Of a stretch of 45,009 bases of DNA, positions 32,895-40,283 are shown in pieces. Where the stretch lies: positions 1-45,009 of the forward strand of contig JAFAYW010000058.1 of the NCBI GenBank assembly GCA_019240125.1, in the 5' to 3' direction. A program made the position numbers and the translations under genes. The stretch comes from Alphaproteobacteria bacterium. GTDB lineage: Bacteria; Pseudomonadota; Alphaproteobacteria; ATCC43930; CGMCC-115725. Each line of letters starts with the position of its first letter. Position 1 is the first letter of the stretch. Under the pieces are notes generated by a model. It searched no databases. It saw only the letters and a list, made by a program, of their open reading frames with translations, and was not told the origin of the DNA.

Positions 32895-33917
32895 CTAACC
32901 CCGCCCGTACTTGGCGTGAAAATGCGGTAGGACTTTCTGTCCCATCATTTCAATGACCCGCATGATCTTGGCGCTTTCCATGCCGGGCCAGCCCATTCGG
33001 AAAATCAGGTAGTTCGATTCAAGGCGCTCGACGCGGCGTTCGATCTCGGCGATGACATCGTCGGGGGTGCCGAGGATAAAGCGGTCGCGCGCTAATTCGT
33101 CAAAGCCGACGCGGAAATTCTCGTGGCCCGGCAATACCTTGTCTTGGCCCCATTCGGCATAGGCGGCGTATTTCGCTTCGAGATAGGGGCGGGCGATATC
33201 GACCGCCTCCTCGTGCGTCGGCGCGACATGGCATTCGAGGCAGATCGGCCGCGCCGGCGGCATTGGCTGGTCGGCCTCGGCGAGGGCCTGCTTGTAGCGC
33301 TCCCATTGCCGCTCGATGGTCGGCAACGGCGCGTGCGGATTGACAAACCAGGAATAGCCTAGCCGCGCCGTGCGCAATACCGCTGGATCGGCATTGGCGG
33401 CGATCCAGATCGGCGGCAGCGGCTTCTGCACCGGGCGGATCGTGCAGGTCGCATTGGTCACCCGGAAGTGCTTGCCGTGGAAGGTCACATTGTCCTCGGT
33501 CCACAACAGCTTGATCAGGTCGAGCGCTTCCAGCATGCGCGGCACCCGCTCGCGCGAGGTGATGCCGAATGCCTCATATTCGACATCGCGATAGCCGATG
33601 CCGACGCCGAACACGACCTTACCTTCCGACATGATGTCGAGGCTGGCCATCTCCTCGGCGACCTGCACCGGGTTCAGCATCGCCAGCAGCAGAACCGAGA
33701 GGCACAATTCCATGCCGGGCGCCTCGCCCGCCAGCCGTGCCAGCATCGGCAGGCTTTGCAGCGACTGGTAGGGCAGCGAGAGGTAGTGATGCCCGGCGGC
33801 GAGCGCGTCGAACCCGGCCTGCTTGGCGAGCCGCACCTGCTCGACCGCCTCGCGGAAGCGCCTGACCGGATCATCGGAACGCGGCTGCTGCGCGTTGACA
33901 AAAACCCCGAATTTCAT
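32895..33917 (-). CDS. LLM-class flavin-dependent oxidoreductase (luciferase-like)
   Basis: A 340-residue TIM-barrel protein. VEQVRLAKQAGFDALAAGHH, the AEEMASLDIMSEGKVVFGVG stretch with GIGYRDVEYEAFGI, the LLWTEDNVTFHGKHFRV segment and PPIWIAANADPAVLRTARLG are typical of the family. It probably uses FMNH2 or F420-like cofactors; F420 use is less likely here because no F420 gene is seen. Its ATG overlaps the MFS gene stop (ATGA), so both form one minus-strand operon. The gene differs clearly from the NtaA-like enzyme at 18746. Confidence 0.9.
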   Translation of the reverse strand: MKFGVFVNAQQPRSDDPVRRFREAVEQVRLAKQAGFDALAAGHHYLSLPYQSLQSLPMLARLAGEAPGMELCLSVLLLAMLNPVQVAEEMASLDIMSEGKVVFGVGIGYRDVEYEAFGITSRERVPRMLEALDLIKLLWTEDNVTFHGKHFRVTNATCTIRPVQKPLPPIWIAANADPAVLRTARLGYSWFVNPHAPLPTIERQWERYKQALAEADQPMPPARPICLECHVAPTHEEAVDIARPYLEAKYAAYAEWGQDKVLPGHENFRVGFDELARDRFILGTPDDVIAEIERRVERLESNYLIFRMGWPGMESAKIMRVIEMMGQKVLPHFHAKYGRG

Positions 33918-35203
33918 GCCCGCATTCCTCCCGGCTCCGCCACTGGCTCGGGGGGCAAATTCTTGTCCTCCAGACCGGCGATGGCACGGCCATGCGTCTC
34001 CGGCAATACCAGCAGCATCACAAACATCAGCACCATCGCAATTCCGCTGAACAGGGCAATCGCGCTGCCGAGCGGCATGACCGCTGTCGCAAAGCCAATC
34101 GCCGTCATAAAGACGGAGCCGATCGCCCGCCCCGCGTTATAGCAGAACCCCTGGCCCGTGCCCCGCAAGGCGGTGGGATAAAGCTCGGTCATGTATGGGC
34201 CCATCGGCGCGAACTTCATCAGGATCGAGGCGCTGAGCGGGATCCCGAGCAGCAACAATCCGATATCCCCGACCGGGACGTAAATATACACGGTCACCAT
34301 GATGAGGGTGGCGACTGCCGAGATCATGAAGGTGCCGCGGCGGCCGATCCAGTCAGCACAGTAGGCGCCGATCAGAAAACCGATCAGCGCGCCGAACATC
34401 TGCACCGCTACATAGAGCCCGGTATAGGACGGCGATAGGTGCCGCACGGTGCGCAGATAGGTCGGCATCCAGAACTGCACCGCCCACACGCTGCCCTGGG
34501 CGCCCATCACCATCAGCGAAACCTTCAGCGTCAGCCACAGATAGGGCCCGCGAAAGGCCGCGAAGAGGTGGCTGACCCCGACCGACGGAGCGGCCCTCCG
34601 CTGCTCCTGATAGGCCTCGGAATCGGCGATGTTGCGGCGGATCCACAGCACCAGCAGTGCTGGCAGGATGCCGACCCAGAACAGGGTACGCCAGGCGATC
34701 GCCTCCGGCAGGATGGCATAAAGCCCCGCATACACCAGCGCCGCCAAGCCTGGCCCGAACGCGGCTCCGGTCTGCACAAAGCCGACGCCGCGACCGCGAT
34801 ACTTGTCGCGGATCACCTCGCCCATCAAGACGGCGCCGGTCGCCCACTCGCCGCCGAAACCGAGTCCGTGCAAGGCGCGCAGAAAGAACAGCTGCTCGAA
34901 ATTCTGCGCAAAGCCGCACAGGAAGGTGACCAGCGAGTACCACAGGATCGCCACCTGCAACACGCGCACCCGGCCATAGCGGTCCGCCAGCGCACCGGCG
35001 AACCAGCCGCCAAACGACGAGGTGACGACCGTCACCGTGCCGATCGTCCCGGCGGCCCCGGTCGAGATGCCCCATAACGCGATGACGGTGGGAACGACAT
35101 AGGCGTAGAGCTGCTGGTCGAACCCATCGAGGGTCCAGCCGCCCCAACAGGCCAGCATCGTGCGGCGTTCGCGCGATGACAGATCGCGCAGCCATGCGAG
35201 CAT
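33914..35203 (-). CDS. MFS metabolite:H+ symporter (MHS/AAHS-like)
   Basis: A 429-residue transporter with 12 TMs. WTLDGFDQQLYAYVVPTVIA at TM1 carries the DGFD motif of AAHS/MHS and sugar-acid transporters. ADRYGRVRVLQVAI is motif A; GLGFGGEWATGAVLMGEVIR and the following DKYRGRGVGF match the MHS family. I chose ATG 35203, preceded by GGGGAGGAGCGC, over a frame open to 35440, because the first 79 codons would lack family similarity. Likely imports an organic acid. It is co-transcribed with the LLM oxidoreductase and divergent from the hydrolase gene. Confidence 0.9.
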   Translation of the reverse strand: MLAWLRDLSSRERRTMLACWGGWTLDGFDQQLYAYVVPTVIALWGISTGAAGTIGTVTVVTSSFGGWFAGALADRYGRVRVLQVAILWYSLVTFLCGFAQNFEQLFFLRALHGLGFGGEWATGAVLMGEVIRDKYRGRGVGFVQTGAAFGPGLAALVYAGLYAILPEAIAWRTLFWVGILPALLVLWIRRNIADSEAYQEQRRAAPSVGVSHLFAAFRGPYLWLTLKVSLMVMGAQGSVWAVQFWMPTYLRTVRHLSPSYTGLYVAVQMFGALIGFLIGAYCADWIGRRGTFMISAVATLIMVTVYIYVPVGDIGLLLLGIPLSASILMKFAPMGPYMTELYPTALRGTGQGFCYNAGRAIGSVFMTAIGFATAVMPLGSAIALFSGIAMVLMFVMLLVLPETHGRAIAGLEDKNLPPEPVAEPGGMRA

Positions 35204-35348
35204 GCGCTCCTCCCCTTGCCACGGCCTTGTTGGCCGGCTGCCGGCGAGTGTAGCACCTGCGGCGGTCAGCGATAGCGATAGCGTTCGGTTGTGCGACCGC
35301 CGGGCCTGCGCCATGCTCGCGGCAACATCAGCTTTTCGGAGAGTCGCG
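35204..35348. promoter_or_regulatory. Divergent intergenic region, MFS versus hydrolase operon
   Basis: 145 bases between two oppositely directed starts, so promoters of both units should be here. CGGAGAG just before 35349 is the hydrolase Shine-Dalgarno. A direct repeat AGCGATAGCGATAGCG (about 35268-35283) is the only unusual element. No clear -35/-10 pair seen. Confidence 0.35.
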
Positions 35349-36530
35349 ATGACACCGGGGAACGAACCATTGGGCGGGTTCGGATCGCTCGCATCATCCG
35401 TTCTGCCGAGCGGCGTGCGCTCGCGCTTTATGGACGACATTAACGGGCTGCGGGTGCACCTGCTCGAGGCTGGCTTTGAGACGCCGGGCCGGCCGCTGGT
35501 CGTGTTGTTGCACGGTTTTCCGGAGCTCGCCTATTCCTGGCGCAAGGTCATGCCGGTACTGGCGGCTGCGGGGTTTCACGCGGTGGCGCCCGATCTGCGC
35601 GGCTATGGCCGTACCACCGGGTGGAGCGCCGATTTTGATGCCGATCTGCGGCCGTTTCGCCTGCTTAATTCGGTGCGCGACACGCTGGGTCTGGTTTATG
35701 GGCTGGGATACCGCGAGGCGGCCGCTGTGATTGGACATGATTTCGGTGCCTCGGTCGCGGCGTGGTGCGCGTTGGTGCGGCCTGATGTGTTCCGCTCGCT
35801 GGCGCTGATGAGCGCACCATTCGGCGGGACGCCCGGCATCCCGTTCGACACCGCGGATAAGGCGCCGGAGGTGCCGCCGAGCCCGACCATCCACGAGGCC
35901 CTGGCGGCCCTGCCGCGCCCGCGCAAACATTACCAGTGGTGGTACTCGACGCGCCCGGCCAACGCCGCGATGTGGCACTGCAAGCAGGGCGTGCACGATT
36001 TCCTGCGCGCCTACTACCACCACAAATCCGCCGATTGGAAAGACAACAAGCCTTATGAACTGGCGGCGTGGCGGGCCGACGAACTGGCCAAGATGCCGAC
36101 CTACTACATCATGGATCTCGCCGACGACATGCCGACTGGCGTCGCCAAGGAGATGCCATCCGCCGCCGAAATCGCGGCCTGCCGCTGGCTGCCCGACAGC
36201 GAACTGGCGGTCTATGCCGGCGAATACCAGCGCAACGGCTTTCAGGGCGGGCTCAACTGGTATCGATCGCGCACCACCGGCCATTTCGAATCCGAACTGG
36301 AGTTGTTTGCCGGCCGCACCATCGACGTGCCGTCGATCTTCATCTCCGGCAAGAGCGATTGGGGTGTCTACCAGCGTCCGGGCGCGCTGAAGGCAATGCA
36401 GGAACGCGCCTGCACCAATATGGTCGCCTGCCATCTGCTCGACGGCGCCGGCCACTGGGTACAGCAGGAACAGGCCGAGACCGTCAGCCGTCTGCTGGTC
36501 GACTTTCTGCGAACCGGGCTGGGCACATGA
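35349..36530 (+). CDS. Epoxide-hydrolase-like alpha/beta hydrolase
   Basis: A 393-residue protein. The oxyanion-hole motif HGFPE lies near residue 55, the nucleophile elbow GHDFGAS puts Asp at about residue 131, and the C-terminal His is in GAGHWVQQEQ near 369. The cap contains LPRPRKHYQWWYSTRPANAA, with aromatic residues as in epoxide-hydrolase lids. An Asp nucleophile points to epoxide hydrolase or haloalkane dehalogenase; the HGFPE motif favours the former. Start is ATG 35349 (CGGAGAG before it); a later Met at MDDINGLRVH is closer to the family start. It overlaps the NTF2-like gene as ATGA. Confidence 0.88.
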   Translation: MTPGNEPLGGFGSLASSVLPSGVRSRFMDDINGLRVHLLEAGFETPGRPLVVLLHGFPELAYSWRKVMPVLAAAGFHAVAPDLRGYGRTTGWSADFDADLRPFRLLNSVRDTLGLVYGLGYREAAAVIGHDFGASVAAWCALVRPDVFRSLALMSAPFGGTPGIPFDTADKAPEVPPSPTIHEALAALPRPRKHYQWWYSTRPANAAMWHCKQGVHDFLRAYYHHKSADWKDNKPYELAAWRADELAKMPTYYIMDLADDMPTGVAKEMPSAAEIAACRWLPDSELAVYAGEYQRNGFQGGLNWYRSRTTGHFESELELFAGRTIDVPSIFISGKSDWGVYQRPGALKAMQERACTNMVACHLLDGAGHWVQQEQAETVSRLLVDFLRTGLGT

Positions 36531-36958
36531 CAATGACGGCAGGACTGATCGAGGATCGTTTCGCGATCAACGATCTGTTTGTGCGTTACACAACGGCGCT
36601 CGACGCGGGCGAAGTTGAAACCGTGCTCGGGTGCTTCACCGCCGATGCGATGTTGCAGAGCCCGGCGATCGGCACCCGCAGCGGCACTGCCGCGATCCGC
36701 GACTTTGCCGAGCGCTTTGCCGCGATGCGATCCGCCGGTACGCAATTCCGTCACCTGATCACCAATCTCGCGGTCGAGATCAGCGGCACGGAAGCCCGCG
36801 CGACCTGCTACCTGCTGGTCTACATCACCCGCGATGGCAAGAGCGCGCCACTGCCGCCCGGCCGTTACGAATGCGATCTGACCAAGCATAACGACACCTG
36901 GCGGTTTCGCCGCCGCGTCGTATTCCACGATCATGATTATGTGTTAGAGGGACTCTGA
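36527..36958 (+). CDS. NTF2-like/SnoaL_4 superfamily protein
   Basis: A 143-residue cone-fold protein. LIEDRFAINDLFVRYTTALD, the AMLQSPAIGTRSGTAAIRDF region and FRHLITNLAVEISGTEARAT follow the SnoaL-like_4 pattern, with the His in FRHL at the usual active-site position. The family includes isomerases, cyclases, hydratases, epoxide hydrolases and small subunits of ring-hydroxylating dioxygenases. It overlaps the upstream hydrolase gene by four bases, so a joint pathway step is likely. Confidence 0.87.
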   Translation: MTMTAGLIEDRFAINDLFVRYTTALDAGEVETVLGCFTADAMLQSPAIGTRSGTAAIRDFAERFAAMRSAGTQFRHLITNLAVEISGTEARATCYLLVYITRDGKSAPLPPGRYECDLTKHNDTWRFRRRVVFHDHDYVLEGL

Positions 36959-37014
36959 ACGCGACCCGCCGAAGTCGAGGCGAGGGGCGCGCCGGGCCGA
37001 AGGGAGTGAATACG

Positions 37015-38631
37015 ATGCAAGCCGATTACGTGATCGTCGGGGCAGGTTCGGCGGGGTGCGTATTGGCCAATCGTCTGAGCGAGGACCCGCGCACCCGGGT
37101 CATCGTAATCGAGGCGGGTGGGCGCGACTGGCACCCGTTCATCCACATCCCCGCCGGCTATATGAAATTGCTTGAGCACAAGCAACTCACCTGGGGCTTC
37201 AAGGCCGAGGCCGATCCGGGTACGGCGGGGCGGGCGATCCAGTATCCGCGCGGGCGGGTGCTTGGCGGCTCGTCTTCGATCAACGGACTGATCTATATCC
37301 GCAGCCAGCCTGAGGATTACGAGCATTGGTCTCAGCTCGGTAATCGCGGCTGGGGTTGGGATGATGTCCTGCCGTTCTTCAAACGCGCCGAGAAATGGAC
37401 TGGCGACGCCGCCGAAATTCATGGGAATGAAGGGCATCTGACAACCTCGCCGATGACCGAGCAGCCGGAAGCCTGCAAGGCGATCATCGAAGCCGCTCAG
37501 GAAATCGGGGTCGAATTCCGGCCCGACGTCAACAACCTGCCGCTGGGCGCCGGCGACTCGATCGGCTGGTGCCAGCAGACGCGCGGCGGGCGCCGCCGCG
37601 CCAGCGCCGCGCAGACCTACCTGAAACCGGCCATGAAGCGACCCAACCTGGAGATCGTCACCCACGCGCTGGTGCACCGGGTGCTGTTCAACGGCACCCG
37701 CGCGATTGGTGTCGAATTCTCGCGCGACGGCAATACGGAGCGGGTCGACGCGGCGCGCGAGGTGATCCTGTCGGGTGGCGCGATCGGGTCGCCGCATGTT
37801 CTGCAATTATCGGGGGTTGGCGATCCGGAGGTGCTGAAGAAGGCCGGCATTCCGGTACGGCATGCGCTCCCCGGCGTCGGGAGGAATTTCCAGGATCACT
37901 ACATCGCCCGCATGTCGTGCCTGGTCCGCGACCTCGAAACCCTGAACGAACGGGCCAGCGGGTTGCCGTTTGCGTCGGAGGTCTTGCGCTTCTTCACCCA
38001 GGGCAAGGGCATGCTGACGTTTGGCGCCTCGCTTTGCGCCGCTTCGGTCAAGGTGTTGCCGGAATCGGCGACACCGGATGTGCAATGCGTGTTTGCGCCA
38101 GCGAGCTACAAGCCAGGGCTGATCCGCCGCTTTGACGAACGCCCCGGCATCACCGGTGGCCCTTGGCAGATGCGGCCGCTGTCGCGCGGTTATGTGCTGG
38201 TGCAATCGCCCGATCCCCGGCAGCAGCCGGTCATCAACCCGCGCTATTTGTCGGAGGATACCGACCGGCGGGCGATCGTTGGTGGCCTTAAATTCCTGCG
38301 GCGCCTGTTCGCCGCGCCGGCGCTGGCAAAACATGTCATTACCGAGAACGTGCCGGGGCCGGACGTGCAGACCGATGAGGAATTGCTCGATTACGCGCGG
38401 GCCAACGGCTCGACCGTGTATCACGCCAGCTGCTCGTGCATGATGGGCAGCCACGCAATGAGCGTCGTCGACGACCAGCTCAGGGTGCATGGTCTGGATG
38501 GGCTGCGGGTGATCGACGCCTCGGTAATGCCCGCCGTCACCTCGACCAATACCAATGCCCCGACCATCATGATCGCCGAAAAGGGCGCCGCGATGATCGC
38601 CGCGGCGGCGCGGCAGAGGCTGGCGGCGTGA
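37015..38631 (+). CDS. GMC-family FAD oxidoreductase (choline/alcohol dehydrogenase-like)
   Basis: A 538-residue flavoprotein. The FAD-binding GxGxxG is in YVIVGAGSAGCVLANRLSED, the two GMC signatures are GRVLGGSSSINGLIYIR and GGAIGSPHVLQLSGVG, and the C-terminal active site has VYHASCSCMMGSHAM with a His, then TNTNAPTIMIAEKGA. The product oxidises an alcohol to an aldehyde or ketone. ATG 37015 is eight bases after AGGGAG (37001-37006); the GTG at 37006 overlaps that site and is rejected. It follows the NTF2-like gene by 56 bases. Confidence 0.93.
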   Translation: MQADYVIVGAGSAGCVLANRLSEDPRTRVIVIEAGGRDWHPFIHIPAGYMKLLEHKQLTWGFKAEADPGTAGRAIQYPRGRVLGGSSSINGLIYIRSQPEDYEHWSQLGNRGWGWDDVLPFFKRAEKWTGDAAEIHGNEGHLTTSPMTEQPEACKAIIEAAQEIGVEFRPDVNNLPLGAGDSIGWCQQTRGGRRRASAAQTYLKPAMKRPNLEIVTHALVHRVLFNGTRAIGVEFSRDGNTERVDAAREVILSGGAIGSPHVLQLSGVGDPEVLKKAGIPVRHALPGVGRNFQDHYIARMSCLVRDLETLNERASGLPFASEVLRFFTQGKGMLTFGASLCAASVKVLPESATPDVQCVFAPASYKPGLIRRFDERPGITGGPWQMRPLSRGYVLVQSPDPRQQPVINPRYLSEDTDRRAIVGGLKFLRRLFAAPALAKHVITENVPGPDVQTDEELLDYARANGSTVYHASCSCMMGSHAMSVVDDQLRVHGLDGLRVIDASVMPAVTSTNTNAPTIMIAEKGAAMIAAAARQRLAA

Positions 38632-38679
38632 AACGCGGTCTCGCCGACTGCCGCGCACCTGCGTCAGTCCTCCCAGCCC

Positions 38680-39537
38680 TTGGGAGATGACCAGCCGTCG
38701 ATCGGCGTGTGGCTGGTCCGCGCGGGCGCAACGCTGACCGCGGCGGGGTTCGATGACCCGCGGCGCCAGGCGCGACGGTTGATGGCGGCGGCGCTCGATC
38801 TGACGGCGTCAGAGGTATTCGCGCACCCCGAACGGCTGCTCGATGTGGCGGAGCAGCAGCGGGTCGCCACGATGCTGTCACGCCTCCTGGCACACGAGCC
38901 GCTTAGCCGCATCACCGGACGGCGCGAATTCTGGGGACTCGAGTTCGAGTTGTCGGCCGACACGCTCGATCCGCGCCCGGACACCGAAACTTTGGTCCAG
39001 GCGGTTCTCGACCACCTGGCCGACCGGAGCCACGACTATCGCTTTCTCGATCTTGGGACCGGTTCGGGGTGTCTTCTGCTGGCGCTGTTGTCGGAATACC
39101 CGAACGCCTCGGGGATCGGCATCGATGTGGCGCCCGGCGCGGCATGCACCGCCCGCGACAATGCCGAGCGTCTCGCTCTGGGTGGGCGCGCCGCCTTTGC
39201 GGTGGGAGATTGGGTTGACGCGGTCGCCGGCGAATTCGATGCGGTGGTCGCCAACCCACCCTATATCGCCACGGCCACAATGGCCGGGCTGCCCGTCGAG
39301 GTCAGGGAATACGATCCGCGGCGCGCACTCGATGGCGGCGATGACGGAGTGACGCCCTATCGTCGGATCGCCGCTGGCCTCATGCGGCTGCTGGGGCGCG
39401 GCGGGGTGGCAGCGGTAGAGATCGGCTCTACCCAGGCAGAAGCCGTCGCGGCGATTTTCGCCGCGATGGGGCTCCGCATCGAGCCGGTACTGTTCGATCT
39501 CGCTGGTCTGCCGCGTTGCATCGTCGCGCGGCGATAA
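38680..39537 (+). CDS. prmC: Protein-(glutamine-N5) methyltransferase, release-factor modifying
   Basis: A 285-residue protein. The N-terminal helical domain is followed by SRITGRREFWGLEFELSADT, DPRPDTETLV, the SAM motif FLDLGTGSGCLLLALL (about residue 126) and the catalytic NPPY (about 192, VVANPPYIATATM). LDGGDDGVTPYRRIAAGLM after it is typical of PrmC. PrmC methylates the Gln of the GGQ loop in release factors RF1 and RF2. The start appears to be TTG 38680; GTG 38707 is possible. It precedes the DUF4167 gene, as in many alphaproteobacteria, but the usual upstream neighbour prfA is absent; a GMC oxidoreductase stands there. Confidence 0.93.
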   Translation: MGDDQPSIGVWLVRAGATLTAAGFDDPRRQARRLMAAALDLTASEVFAHPERLLDVAEQQRVATMLSRLLAHEPLSRITGRREFWGLEFELSADTLDPRPDTETLVQAVLDHLADRSHDYRFLDLGTGSGCLLLALLSEYPNASGIGIDVAPGAACTARDNAERLALGGRAAFAVGDWVDAVAGEFDAVVANPPYIATATMAGLPVEVREYDPRRALDGGDDGVTPYRRIAAGLMRLLGRGGVAAVEIGSTQAEAVAAIFAAMGLRIEPVLFDLAGLPRCIVARR

Positions 39538-39550
39538 TCGTGCGGGCTGT

Positions 39551-39588
39551 CGGGGCCGGGGCAAAAAAATGTTGGAATGCCGGCCCCG
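39551..39588. repeat. Inverted repeat after prmC
   Basis: A perfect 9-base stem: CGGGGCCGG (39551-39559) and CCGGCCCCG (39580-39588), with a 20-base loop that contains seven A residues in a row (39563-39569). No T-run follows. Possibly an mRNA processing or leader structure for the DUF4167 gene. Confidence 0.5.
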
Positions 39589-39643
39589 CGCGTCTAACTT
39601 GATGCGGCTCGGAGCCTGCGCGTTCGCAAAATTGAAACGCGCT

Positions 39644-39674
39644 ATTGGCCAATCGCCTCGCGCAGCAAGGCGAT
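39644..39674. repeat. Palindrome and hairpin upstream of the DUF4167 gene
   Basis: ATTGGCCAAT (39644-39653) is a perfect 10-base palindrome. Overlapping it, ATCGCCT (39652-39658) pairs with AGGCGAT (39668-39674) over a nine-base loop. The two overlap by two bases, so they could be alternative structures. A protein-binding site in the 190-base leader is possible. No clear -10 box is seen. Confidence 0.4.
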
Positions 39675-39727
39675 TACGCTCCTCGGGCCTTTAAGGTCCG
39701 CGTATCCACCGCAATCAGACAGGTGTC

Positions 39728-40201
39728 ATGAGGCCAGGACAAAACAAGCGATCACGCGGCCGTAACGGCGGCGGTGGCGGAGGTGGGGGTGGCGGCGGCG
39801 GTCCGCACCATAACAACAACCGTCCGCGGATGCCGCATCGCATCCAGACGTTCGACAGCAACGGCCCGAGCGTAAAGATTCGCGGCAATGCCTATCAGGT
39901 TTTCGAGCGCTATATCGCCCTGGCGCGTGAGGCTCAGGCCGCCGGCGATCGGGTCTCGGCGGAAAACCTTTATCAGCACGCCGAGCATTATTTCCGCGTG
40001 ATGAATGCACAGGGCGAGGGCCAGGGGCACGGCCCACCGCGGCCGACCACGCCGGCCGATCTCGAAATGGCCGCCGATGGGGATATGCGCGAATCCGAAG
40101 AAGACGGACAGGGGCAGGCGCAAGTACAGCAGCCGCAACCGCCGCAGCAACCCGAGCCGGAACCGGAACCGATCGGCGACGATCATTCGCAGAATTATTA
40201 G
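39728..40201 (+). CDS. DUF4167 domain-containing protein
   Basis: A 157-residue protein typical of Alphaproteobacteria. A basic N-terminus (MRPGQNKRSRGRN) leads to a run of 12 Gly (residues 14-25), then PHHNNNRPR. The DUF4167 core is about residues 38-95: QTFDSNGPSVKIRGNAYQVF, ERYIALAREAQAAGDRVSAE and NLYQHAEHYFRVMNAQ. The C-terminus is a low-complexity Gln/Pro/Glu tail. The RGR/Gly-rich and Asn-rich start resembles RNA-binding tails, and the conserved location next to prmC suggests a translation-related role, but its function is unknown. The Shine-Dalgarno is weak (CAGGTGTC). It is convergent with ppx. Confidence 0.92.
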   Translation: MRPGQNKRSRGRNGGGGGGGGGGGGPHHNNNRPRMPHRIQTFDSNGPSVKIRGNAYQVFERYIALAREAQAAGDRVSAENLYQHAEHYFRVMNAQGEGQGHGPPRPTTPADLEMAADGDMRESEEDGQGQAQVQQPQPPQQPEPEPEPIGDDHSQNY

Positions 40202-40283
40202 ACTGGCTCTGCAGCGGTTTATACAGGCGCCGCGGCTATTGAGCCGAAAAGGCCGCCGCAATCAAACGATGGCCGTCGTGATT

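Noticed and set aside
32895..33917. F420-dependent role for the LLM oxidoreductase
   Set aside because: Sequence alone does not separate FMN from F420 use, and no F420 biosynthesis gene is present; left as flavin-dependent.
35394..36533. Open minus-strand frame of 379 codons opposite the epoxide-hydrolase-like gene
   Set aside because: The plus strand carries catalytic motifs; the minus frame has none.
40237..40254. Short hairpin CGGCT-ATTG-AGCCG followed by AAAA between DUF4167 and ppx genes
   Set aside because: A five-base stem is weak, and A residues follow it on the plus strand while T residues precede it on the minus strand, so it does not fit a terminator on either strand.
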